From 40CM-4-68-19 sp036513415 (GTDB lineage Bacteria > Myxococcota > Myxococcia > Myxococcales > 40CM-4-68-19): 8,620 bases of DNA. The translations under genes and the position numbers were made by a program. Below, in pieces: positions 1 through 6,283 of this stretch; within the stretch, counting starts at the first letter, position 1; each line of letters begins with the position of its first letter. The notes under the pieces were generated by a model that was not told where the DNA came from, searched no databases, and saw only the letters and a program-made list of their open reading frames with translations. The stretch spans positions 1-8,620 of the forward strand of contig DATBZA010000016.1 in NCBI GenBank assembly GCA_036513415.1, read 5' to 3'.

Positions 1-1561
1 CGTGCGCGCTGCCGCCGCCGCCAACGTAAGTGGCCGTCGCCGTCGGGCCCATCACGACGACGCCGTTGCCCGCGAAGTCCGAGCTTCGCAGCGGCAGCGC
101 GCCGTCATCGTTCTTCAACAGCGTCGCGCTCTTCTCGGCTACGTCCTTCGCGATCGCGAAGTCGGGCGCCATCAGTGCCTGCAGATCGAGACGCGCCGGG
201 ACGAACGGCGTGCAGTTCGCCGCCGCGCCCGTACAACCGTTGCTCTCCGAGCCGTAGGGCGTCCCCTCGAGCAGCCGCGCGCGGTTCATCGACGTGAGGA
301 TGTGGAAGACGGCCCGGTCGAGTGCCGCCGCCCACTCGGCGCCGCTCACGGCCGGGATCGGCGGATAGTTCCCGTTGACCGGGATTGCGTTCGTCCCATT
401 CAGGACCGCCTGCGTCAGCGTCTTGCCGCTGCCGGGCGCGCCGCCTGGGAAGCCGGCGCCGTTGGCGAAGACGTTGGCGTTGAAGGGCGGGTCGGCAAGG
501 TTGCCGGGGTCGGGTTCGTCGCGGATTCCGGCGACGTTGCCGTTCGGCATCGCCGAGTCGGTGCCGTAGAGGAGGTCGCTCAGGCGGTGGATGGCGCCGA
601 AGTCGGTGAGCACCCAGCCGGTGAAGCCGAGCTGTCCGCGCGCGGCGGTGTTGAGCAGGAGGTTGTTTCCGCACGAGTACGTGTCGAAGCCCGTGTCCGA
701 CTGGCTGATGCGGCTGTACGCGCACATGATCGCCCCGGCATGCCCGTCCTCGATGCCCTTCTCGAAAGCCTGCAGCTCGAGCTCGTGGAGCATCCGCTCG
801 TCCAGCTTGACCGCAGTGTTCGTGCGCGCGTTCTCGAAGTCGTTCATCGCCAGGTGCTTGAGCGTCACGATCAGCCCTTGGCTCTGGACACCGCGCGTCT
901 CGTGAGCGACGAGCTCGCCCGCGAGGAACGGATCCTCGCCGAGGGTCTCGAAGTTGCGTCCCGCGGTGACGAACGCGACCTGGTTGATCATCGGCGCATA
1001 GAGAACGTCCTGATTCGTCGCACGACCCTCGCGGCCGATCACGACGCCGTAGGCTTTCGCCGCGGACCGGTCGAAGGTGGCGGTCAAGCCCACGGGCGCG
1101 GGCAGACCCGTCTCTTGGTGGCTGAGCCGCACGCCGGCAGGGCCGTCCGTCTGCCGAAGCGGCGGGATGCCCAGACTCTTCACGCCATTGTTGATTCCGG
1201 CCTGTCCGACGCAACCGGCGACGAGCGCGGCGCCCGTCGCACCCGGGTTGATCACCGGGAAAGCGTTCGGCTGACCCGTGTTCCCACAGCCGAACTGCGG
1301 ATCCGTCGTCTCGGCTTGACCATGCACCAGCCCAACCTTCTGCGCCAGCGTCAGGTGCGCGACCAGACTGCGGAGGTCCGCCTCCGTAAGCGTTCCGCAG
1401 GCAGGGCCGATCGGTGGTCCGCCGAAGCAGCCGTCATCCTCTTGCTCTTGCTCTTGCTCTTGCGACGGTGCCGCTCCCGCTGGCCTGAGGACGAGCGCGG
1501 CGACGATCGCGACGGTGCCCGCCGCGGCGATCAAAGCACGGCTACGGACGTATCGGGACAT
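1..1561 (-). CDS. Glycoside hydrolase family 3 (beta-glucosidase-like), exported; 3' end outside window
   Basis: The minus frame is open from the ATG at 1561-1559 to the left edge, giving 520 residues. Residues 1-31 look like a signal peptide: basic MSRYVRSR, a hydrophobic Ala/Val/Leu core, then AGAA. A (QE)4 tract (34-41) follows. GH3 landmarks come in the right order: QTDGPAGVR (137-145), GRNFETLGEDP (201-211), KHLAMNDFENAR (235-246), AYSRI (281-285) and GFTGWVLTDFGA (312-323), in which Asp320 is the expected catalytic nucleophile. EKSATLLKNDDGALPL (476-491) marks entry into the C-terminal GH3 domain, and the window cuts the gene at GGGGSAH. GH3 enzymes release terminal beta-linked sugars from oligosaccharides or glycosides; substrate cannot be told from sequence. 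About 40 Gly/Asn/Pro-rich residues (340-379) follow GTDSAMP. Usual family length is 700-900 residues, so roughly 200-400 are missing. The start is supported by an AAGGAGG site. It is separated by about 400 bp from the hydrolase gene and probably transcribed separately. Confidence 0.93.
   Translation of the reverse strand, partial: MSRYVRSRALIAAAGTVAIVAALVLRPAGAAPSQEQEQEQEDDGCFGGPPIGPACGTLTEADLRSLVAHLTLAQKVGLVHGQAETTDPQFGCGNTGQPNAFPVINPGATGAALVAGCVGQAGINNGVKSLGIPPLRQTDGPAGVRLSHQETGLPAPVGLTATFDRSAAKAYGVVIGREGRATNQDVLYAPMINQVAFVTAGRNFETLGEDPFLAGELVAHETRGVQSQGLIVTLKHLAMNDFENARTNTAVKLDERMLHELELQAFEKGIEDGHAGAIMCAYSRISQSDTGFDTYSCGNNLLLNTAARGQLGFTGWVLTDFGAIHRLSDLLYGTDSAMPNGNVAGIRDEPDPGNLADPPFNANVFANGAGFPGGAPGSGKTLTQAVLNGTNAIPVNGNYPPIPAVSGAEWAAALDRAVFHILTSMNRARLLEGTPYGSESNGCTGAAANCTPFVPARLDLQALMAPDFAIAKDVAEKSATLLKNDDGALPLRSSDFAGNGVVVMGPTATATYVGGGGSAH
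1439..1462 (-). repeat. Hexanucleotide repeat, 4 x CTCTTG (plus strand), encoding (Gln-Glu)4
   Basis: Four exact tandem copies of CTCTTG lie directly after the signal-peptide region of the GH3 gene and encode QEQEQEQE (residues 34-41). Because the unit is six bases, copy-number change would lengthen or shorten the linker without shifting the frame. Confidence 0.85.
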
Positions 1562-1567
1562 CGTGAT

Positions 1568-1574
1568 CCTCCTT
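1568..1574 (-). promoter_or_regulatory. Strong Shine-Dalgarno (AAGGAGG) of the GH3 gene
   Basis: Read on the minus strand, AAGGAGG is followed by six bases and then the ATG at 1561. This is a full-length match to the anti-SD end of 16S rRNA and fixes the start of the GH3 gene. Confidence 0.8.
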
Positions 1575-1594
1575 CTCAACAGAGGACGATGTGT

Positions 1595-1605
1595 GCCCTG
1601 AGGGC
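1595..1605. promoter_or_regulatory. Perfect palindrome GCCCT-G-AGGGC, possible operator
   Basis: An 11-bp inverted repeat with a one-base centre sits just downstream of the candidate -10 of the GH3 gene, over the expected transcription start. Its position would suit a repressor site. The length is short enough to arise by chance at this GC content. Confidence 0.25.
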
Positions 1606-1609
1606 GGTA

Positions 1610-1638
1610 CCCATAGCCAAGCAGTCGGTGGTTTTCAA
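1610..1638 (-). promoter_or_regulatory. Candidate sigma-70-type promoter of the GH3 gene
   Basis: On the minus strand TTGAAA (1638-1633; 5/6 to TTGACA) is followed after exactly 17 bases by TATGGG (1615-1610; only 3/6 to TATAAT, but keeping the TAT). Transcription would start near 1603, about 40 bases before the ATG. The weak -10 makes this a candidate only. Confidence 0.3.
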
Positions 1639-1737
1639 GCTCGTGCGGAAACCTTGTCCGCTGGTCGAAATTCACAACTGGCGCTGATGGCACTGCGCCG
1701 ATCATTTGTTATCAGGCGAGCGCCCTGCATCGTCGCG

Positions 1738-1965
1738 TCAGGCGGGAGATAATTTCGTGGGCACGATCGCTATTTCGCCCCACTTGCACGCCCAGCACGT
1801 GATCAATGATTGCCTGTTCGTATCACTTCGGATGGTCCGGTCATCGGCCTTCTGCCTGAGCACTTGCGAGTACTTGGCGCTGGTGGCCAGCCGCACTCCG
1901 GTAAGCGGGCATCTGTACGCGGCGGAGAAGGAATCGGCGCCTTCGGCGCGTTGAGCGGCCCTCAT
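1738..1965 (-). CDS. Small hypothetical protein with paired Cys motifs, ATGA overlap with the hydrolase gene
   Basis: A 75-residue frame starts at an ATG whose last two bases are the first two of the upstream stop codon (ATGA). It has no clear SD of its own, so it could only be translated by coupling. The protein contains CPLTG (19-23) and a CWAC element near residues 57-60, followed by KWGE. A CPxTG knuckle followed by a later CxxC is reminiscent of short zinc-ribbon-like proteins in proteobacteria. By hand count third codon positions are about 75% GC against about 51% and 59% at the first and second, as expected for coding in a high-GC genome. However, an antisense frame (1706-1954, plus) shares the same third positions, so this does not settle the strand. 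I do not recognise a family. A chance frame remains quite possible. Confidence 0.4.
   Translation of the reverse strand: MRAAQRAEGADSFSAAYRCPLTGVRLATSAKYSQVLRQKADDRTIRSDTNRQSLITCWACKWGEIAIVPTKLSPA
1937..1949 (-). other. Hairpin GCGCC-GAA-GGCGC after the hydrolase stop
   Basis: A perfect 5-bp GC stem with a three-base loop begins about 12 bases after the TGA of the hydrolase gene. No T-run follows, so it is not a good intrinsic terminator; it also lies inside the small overlapping ORF if that is real. Confidence 0.3.
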
Positions 1966-3542
1966 TGAAGGCTGCAGGAGTTTGCCAGTGCTGAGGGGGG
2001 CGCTCCTTGTGGCCGCGCGATGGTGTGGCTCGGCGGCGGAGGTTGTCCTCGCTCGACCCAGGCTGCCAGCGCGTCGATTGCTGCGCGCACGCAGGGCAGC
2101 ATCGGCCGGAGCACGGTGTCGCCATACGAGTCGATCCCCGCGTGGTCGTCGTACTGGGGATCGACGTGATTTCCGCCCTGCACCACGTAGTAGCGGTAGC
2201 GCGACGACTTGCGCGCCCTGGCCACCAGCTGCGAGTAGATGTCGGAGTCGGTGGCGATGGGGAGCAGCGAATCCTGATCGCCGTGAAGCGTGATGAGCGG
2301 CCGCTGGATGTTCCCGGTGTTCGCCACCTCCTGGATGCGAGCCAGGATGGCGGGGTTCTGCTCGATGCGCATCCGGTAATCGTAGAGCGCGTCAGGATCG
2401 GTCGGCGGCACGGTGAGCACCGGCGGCGACACGCAGGCCGGACCGATTCCCAGCGGATCCGAGCAGGTATAGCCCGTGTACTCGGGATCGAACTCGAGCC
2501 GGTAGATCTTCTGCGTGAGCCCCCAGTAGATCGACCAGTGATAGGCCCAGAGAGGCTGCGATTGCGGGTTGAACCCCACTGCCGCGAGCGCCGCTACTGA
2601 TGGCGGCAAGCCGAGCACGTCGCCGGGATAATTGAGGAGGGCGGTCGGCAGGTACGTGAAGAGGTTGTATCCGGTGGTCGGCGTCTGTGTCTGGATACCT
2701 GGCGGCAGTGCCGGCAGGAAGAGGGTGCCTTCCCAGTCCACGCCGCCGTCGTAGAGGCGTTGGTGCCGGAAGTCCGTCTCGATGGCGCGCCGGGTCTGGT
2801 ACCCGCCATTCGAGATGCCGGCCGCATACGATCGCGTCACGCTGTTCAGCCCATACTGCGGCGCGACGGCATTCAGCAACGCGCGAGCAGCCGCAGTCGC
2901 CTGACGCATGCGGAACGTCCATTCGTGTACCGCCGCGCCGGGGACCCAGGGCGTGCCGCTGCTGTCCGTCTCGTCGCCGCCGGCGCGGAAGAAGTTCGCG
3001 CCCATGTTGCCCTTGTCCTGCGACACGTACGCCCACGACCTCTCGAGCGCATGGTCGGAGAGGATGAAGTCGCTGGCGAAGGCGTCGCGGATGCCTGGGG
3101 TGCCCGCAGTCAGGAGATGTCCGTCCCAGCCGTCAGGGATGCGGATGACGAACTGCGCGTCGTGGTGACACTGCGAGAAGCAGGTCTGCCCCACGATCGG
3201 CGGCGGCGTACAGCCGGGAATGAAGGGCGACCCGTCCTTTGCGGTGAGCGCGGGCTCGGCCTGGAAAGCGTTGCACGCGTCGGGGAAGTAGCCGTCGATC
3301 TGGATTCCGCTCACCGGCGGGGAGGTTGGATTCGTAGAGTGGGAGTTCAGCGTGCCCGAGCCGGGAGGTGGGAAGCCCATGCCGGTCAGGCTCTGGGGAT
3401 CGGTGAAGGGATTGCCGGTCGTGGTCAGATCGCCGATCTGGTGGCAGTCGACCCACTCCGCGCCCAGCAGCTGGCGCCAGGCGCTCAAGTCGGCGGGGCA
3501 ACTGTGAGCTGCGGCGACCAAGAACAGCGCGGCAAGCGTCAT
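1962..3542 (-). CDS. Secreted alpha/beta-hydrolase, tannase/feruloyl-esterase-like
   Basis: The gene encodes 526 residues. The N-terminus (MTLAALFLVAAAHSC) is a short hydrophobic export signal without the usual Lys/Arg. The start is nevertheless supported by GGAGG five bases upstream. The core shows RIPDGWDGHLL (134-144), then GISNGG (242-247), a GxSxGG nucleophile elbow with Ser244. GDQDSLLP (421-428) probably carries the acid Asp424, and GGNHVD (456-461) His459. A long segment between about 270 and 410, rich in Pro and aromatic residues, fits a lid domain. Ten cysteines suggest disulfides outside the cytoplasm. The order of motifs fits tannase/feruloyl esterases, which cleave ester bonds of gallic or hydroxycinnamic acids; some 3-hydroxybutyrate oligomer hydrolases look similar. 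The CS-D-HC cysteines of true tannase-family enzymes are absent next to Ser and His, so substrate is open. It lies 72 bp after the SBBP gene, probably in the same transcript. Confidence 0.85.
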   Translation of the reverse strand: MTLAALFLVAAAHSCPADLSAWRQLLGAEWVDCHQIGDLTTTGNPFTDPQSLTGMGFPPPGSGTLNSHSTNPTSPPVSGIQIDGYFPDACNAFQAEPALTAKDGSPFIPGCTPPPIVGQTCFSQCHHDAQFVIRIPDGWDGHLLTAGTPGIRDAFASDFILSDHALERSWAYVSQDKGNMGANFFRAGGDETDSSGTPWVPGAAVHEWTFRMRQATAAARALLNAVAPQYGLNSVTRSYAAGISNGGYQTRRAIETDFRHQRLYDGGVDWEGTLFLPALPPGIQTQTPTTGYNLFTYLPTALLNYPGDVLGLPPSVAALAAVGFNPQSQPLWAYHWSIYWGLTQKIYRLEFDPEYTGYTCSDPLGIGPACVSPPVLTVPPTDPDALYDYRMRIEQNPAILARIQEVANTGNIQRPLITLHGDQDSLLPIATDSDIYSQLVARARKSSRYRYYVVQGGNHVDPQYDDHAGIDSYGDTVLRPMLPCVRAAIDALAAWVERGQPPPPSHTIARPQGAPPSALANSCSLQ

Positions 3543-3546
3543 CTCT

Positions 3547-3552
3547 CCCTCC
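3547..3552 (-). promoter_or_regulatory. Shine-Dalgarno (GGAGGG) of the hydrolase gene
   Basis: On the minus strand GGAGGGAGAG leads into the ATG at 3542, leaving five bases between GGAGG and the start. It decides for this ATG although the resulting signal peptide lacks a basic n-region. No ATG or GTG lies in frame between here and the upstream stop codon's vicinity. Confidence 0.65.
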
Positions 3553-3593
3553 GGTGCCGCGCAGTATCCACGGCGCAGCCGGTCCCGCGAATC

Positions 3594-3612
3594 GACACGA
3601 GGACCCCGTGTC
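3594..3612 (-). other. Intercistronic hairpin GACACG / CGTGTC
   Basis: A perfect 6-bp stem with a 7-base loop starts two bases after the TAG stop of the SBBP gene, in the 72-bp gap before the hydrolase gene. No T-tract follows, so it looks more like a processing or partial attenuation element than a terminator. Confidence 0.35.
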
Positions 3613-3614
3613 TC

Positions 3615-6158
3615 CTAGCGGGCACGCACCTGGATCTTGCCGCTGCGAAGCGGGCCGCCCCTGGCGGGCCCACCCGAAATGGAGATGGTGAAGGTGTCTC
3701 CGCTGCCGGTCGGGCCGCTGTCGGTCACGTCGGCGAGGAAGGTGCATGGCGCTCCGCTGTTCGTGCAGGTGCCGGCGATGATGGCTGAATTGCCGCTGAT
3801 CAGCAGCGAGCTCAGCGTCACGCTGCGGACGTCCGTGCCGGTCGCGGGATTCACGAACTGCAAGCCGCCGCTGATGCGCTGGGTCGTGCTGGGTCGCCTG
3901 ACGATGAAGCTGAAAGTCCCCTGACCCTGATTGCCGTCGTCGTGGTCGTCGACGGTGCCCTGCCCGCCCGTCTGCTCACATTCGCCTTGACCGTCGGCGG
4001 GGCACTGCTCGAGTTGCACCTCGGCGATCTTGGTCACGAAGGCGTTGAAGACGCTGCCGCGGAGCGTGGTCTGGAAGGCGCCGGGAGTGGTGGGGAAGTT
4101 CGTCGAACCGGTGAAACCAGTCACGTAGGCGTTGAGCAACGCATCGACGGCGATGCCCTGGGCAGCGTCCGCGCCGCCGCCACCCAGATAGGTGGAGTAG
4201 AGCAGCGGCGCGGAGCCGGCTGGGTTCAGCTTGGTGACGAACGCGTCGAAGAGGCCGCCCCCGAACGTGGTCTGGAACACGCCGGCCGTGGTGGGGAAGT
4301 TGAGCGAATTGGTGTAGCCGGTGACGTAGGCGTCGTCCGAGCCATCCAAGGCGATGCCGTAGCCCACATCATCGCCGCTGCCACCGAGGTACGTGGAATA
4401 GACCAGCGGCGTGGAGCCGGACGGGTTCAATCTGGTGACGAAGGCGTCATTGACGCCGCCGCCGAAAGCGCTCTGAAAGGCGCCGGCGGTGGTGGGAAAG
4501 TTGCCCGAAGTCCTGCCGGTCACGAAGGCACTGCCCGCGGCGTTCACGGCGATGGCCTGGCCGATGTCCTGCCCGCTGCCGCCCAGATAGGTGGAGTAGC
4601 TCAGTGAGCCGGCAGGATTCAACTTGATCATGAAGCCATCGGAGCCGCCGGCATTGGCGGTTTGCAGGGCGCCGGAGGTGGTGGGGAAGTCGGTCGAAGT
4701 GGTGTAGCCCGTCACGTACGCGTTGCCCGTGCTGTCCACGGCCACGCCGAAGCCGCGGTCATCGCTGCTGCCGCCCAGGTAAGTCGAGTAGAGGAGCGGC
4801 GCGGACCCGGCCAGGTTGAGCTTGGTCACGAAAGCGTCGAAAGAGCCGGCGAGCGTCCCCTGGAAGGCGGCCATGGTGGGAAAGTCGGCCGACGAGGTGG
4901 AGCCCGTCACGTACGCGTTGCCAAGGCTGTCGAGCTTGATCCCTTGGCCAACATCATCGCCGCTGCCGCCCAGGTACGTAGAGTAGATCAGCGCAGATCC
5001 GCTCGAGTTGAGCTTCGTCACGAAGGCGTCGGCAGAACCGCCGGGCGCCCGCTGGAAGGCGGCCAGCGTGGTGGGGAAGTTCAGCGAGTTGGTGGAGCCC
5101 GTCAGTGAGGCATTGCCCGCGGCGTCCACCGCGATGCCCAGTCCGTAATCGTCGCCGCTGCCGCCCAGGTAGGTCGAATAGACGAGCGCGGATCCTACAG
5201 CATTGATCTTCGTCACGAAGGCATCGAAGCCGCCGGCGAGGGTGCCCTGGAACGCGCCGGCGGTGGGAAAGTCGGGCGAGTTGCTGAGGCCCGTCACATA
5301 GGCGTTCCCCGCGCTGTCCACCGCGATGCCCTGACCGCCATCTCTGATGCTGCCGCCCAGATACGTGGAATAGAAGAGCGCTGGATCGATGATCAGCGGC
5401 CGGCTGGAGTCATGGGCGGCCACTTTGAAGGCGACGCGGTGCGCGCCTTTGAGGACATAGCTGACGGGGATCTCCCGGCGCATGCCGTTCACTTCTTGAT
5501 AGGCAATCGGCTTGCGTTGGCGAATCACGTCTGGACCCGTGCGCAGAAGGAGATCGCCCTGGGCATCCACCTCGAGCTTCTCCGCTCCGCTGAAGCCAAC
5601 CAGGATACGGCGCAGATCGGCGCCAGGTCGCACCACGAAGTCGTATTCCAGTTGCCCTTCGCGACCGTAGTAGGTCAGGTCGATGCCGGGATACAGATCG
5701 CGATAGGTGACCCTGGCATAAGTGGCGATGTTCGTTCGCCAGGTCCTGGCATTGCTTCCAACCAGGTAGTTGACCTTGCCAGGCAGCTCCTCCTCCCCCA
5801 GGACTTGGGGATTGCGCCTCGCACCGATGAACGACATGCCGAGCACGGTTCCGCTCGTCCGCGGCTCGGTGTTCCAGGTTTCGAGGGGTCCCCGCTCGAA
5901 TCGAGCGACGAGGAGCACCGCCTTCGACTGCGTCAAGAAGAGGGTGTGACCAGCGCCACGGGAGAGGAATTTCACCTGGGGTTCGGTCTGGCCCTGGTTG
6001 GGCTCGAACGACAATGGCAAGTTGGCGAAGGCTTTGATCGCGCGCCCCGGGGCCACGCTGCCCGATGGGGATTTCTCCCCAGTCTGCGTGGCAAGAGCGG
6101 CGCTGGCAGCCAGGGCTGACGGAATCAGGAACGAGAGTGATCGGTGGGCAAAGGCCAT
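3615..6158 (-). CDS. SBBP-repeat surface protein with DUF7948-type N-terminal domain
   Basis: The start chosen at 6158 gives 847 residues with a clean signal peptide (1-23: basic His/Arg, hydrophobic core, ALA before TQ) and GGA four bases upstream. ATG at 6167 and TTG at 6230 are in-frame alternatives; the latter would put a basic, non-hydrophobic extension before the signal. Residues about 44-260 begin with LSFEPNQGQ and continue through TYRDLYPGIDLTYYG, the hallmark of the domain that precedes SBBP repeats (DUF7948 type). Seven repeats of 64-67 residues follow (263-711), each with YSTYLGG, a GIAVD-like strand, YVTG, FPTT and DAFVTK. They are known or expected to form beta-propeller-like blades. 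An acidic/Gln-rich linker with two Cys (719, 727) leads to a beta-rich C-terminal domain (about 748-847) with SGNSAIIAGTC and GSGDTFTISISGG. No sorting signal or C-terminal membrane segment is seen. Function is unknown; a surface or matrix role is inferred. Confidence 0.92.
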   Translation of the reverse strand: MAFAHRSLSFLIPSALAASAALATQTGEKSPSGSVAPGRAIKAFANLPLSFEPNQGQTEPQVKFLSRGAGHTLFLTQSKAVLLVARFERGPLETWNTEPRTSGTVLGMSFIGARRNPQVLGEEELPGKVNYLVGSNARTWRTNIATYARVTYRDLYPGIDLTYYGREGQLEYDFVVRPGADLRRILVGFSGAEKLEVDAQGDLLLRTGPDVIRQRKPIAYQEVNGMRREIPVSYVLKGAHRVAFKVAAHDSSRPLIIDPALFYSTYLGGSIRDGGQGIAVDSAGNAYVTGLSNSPDFPTAGAFQGTLAGGFDAFVTKINAVGSALVYSTYLGGSGDDYGLGIAVDAAGNASLTGSTNSLNFPTTLAAFQRAPGGSADAFVTKLNSSGSALIYSTYLGGSGDDVGQGIKLDSLGNAYVTGSTSSADFPTMAAFQGTLAGSFDAFVTKLNLAGSAPLLYSTYLGGSSDDRGFGVAVDSTGNAYVTGYTTSTDFPTTSGALQTANAGGSDGFMIKLNPAGSLSYSTYLGGSGQDIGQAIAVNAAGSAFVTGRTSGNFPTTAGAFQSAFGGGVNDAFVTRLNPSGSTPLVYSTYLGGSGDDVGYGIALDGSDDAYVTGYTNSLNFPTTAGVFQTTFGGGLFDAFVTKLNPAGSAPLLYSTYLGGGGADAAQGIAVDALLNAYVTGFTGSTNFPTTPGAFQTTLRGSVFNAFVTKIAEVQLEQCPADGQGECEQTGGQGTVDDHDDGNQGQGTFSFIVRRPSTTQRISGGLQFVNPATGTDVRSVTLSSLLISGNSAIIAGTCTNSGAPCTFLADVTDSGPTGSGDTFTISISGGPARGGPLRSGKIQVRAR
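4029..5372 (-). repeat. Seven tandem SBBP repeats (about 195 bp units)
   Basis: YSTYLGG begins at residues 263, 327, 392, 457, 521, 587 and 654 of the protein (start at 6158), so units are 64, 65, 65, 64, 66 and 67 codons. Similarity is visible at DNA level too, for example the recurring plus-strand GTGGTGGGGAAGTT and GCCGCCCAGGTA elements. Unit 5 (AVNAAGSAFVTG) and unit 7 (GGGGADAA in place of GGSGDD) are the most diverged. Confidence 0.9.
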
Positions 6159-6240
6159 CGCTTCCATCCGCGAATGGGTGGTTGGATACGCCGACGGCGC
6201 GAACCTGGACACGGGTCTTCGAGCGGGCAAGCCCTGCCTG

Positions 6241-6270
6241 TTCGCCTGTCACGACTGGCTGTTAGGCGAA
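6241..6270 (-). other. Inverted repeat TTCGCCT / AGGCGAA in the gap before the SBBP gene
   Basis: Two perfect 7-base arms are separated by 16 bases, between the TGA of the Gly-rich gene and the SBBP start. The large loop and lack of a T-run argue against an intrinsic terminator; a protein-binding site or a weak RNA hairpin are alternatives. Confidence 0.25.
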
Positions 6271-6283
6271 GGGCCGCGTCCGC

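Larger units (their letters stand above)
1562..1737. other. Non-coding leader region upstream of the GH3 gene
   Basis: No convincing coding frame is seen. Base composition is visibly less GC-rich than in the flanking genes. Besides the SD, candidate promoter and palindrome listed separately, it holds a nested inverted repeat near 1675-1711 (GGCGC/GCGCC inside ACAA/TTGT) that could fold but matches no RNA family I know. Confidence 0.5.

Noticed and set aside
105..1214. 369-residue minus-strand frame inside the GH3 gene
   Set aside because: It is out of frame with the GH3 reading and is Arg-rich low complexity, so it is a shadow.
2..1687. 561-residue plus-strand open frame opposite the GH3 gene
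   Set aside because: Its translation is Arg/Ala-rich without domains, while the minus frame has all GH3 motifs in order. Long antisense frames are expected in high-GC coding DNA.
1675..1720. Nested inverted repeat in the leader, considered as attC, riboswitch or transposon end
   Set aside because: Arms are only 4-5 bases, the attC core consensus is not met, there is no known riboswitch core and no transposase or target duplication.
1706..1954. 82-residue plus-strand frame in the gap
   Set aside because: No ribosome binding site or recognisable motif; it lies antisense to the small Cys ORF, which is the better but still uncertain candidate.
2760..3788. 342-residue plus-strand open frame across the hydrolase/SBBP junction
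   Set aside because: It spans two well-supported minus-strand genes and their ribosome binding site and shows no domain.
4029..5372. Regular repeats considered as CRISPR or non-coding tandem array
   Set aside because: Units are about 195 bp, imperfect, in frame and encode SBBP motifs.
6241..6270. Possible integron attC site (GTTAGGC/GCCTAAC core at 6261-6267)
   Set aside because: The core matches GTTRRRY, but no partner RYYYAAC core is found at 55-140 bp with the expected L sites, and no integrase or cassette structure is present.
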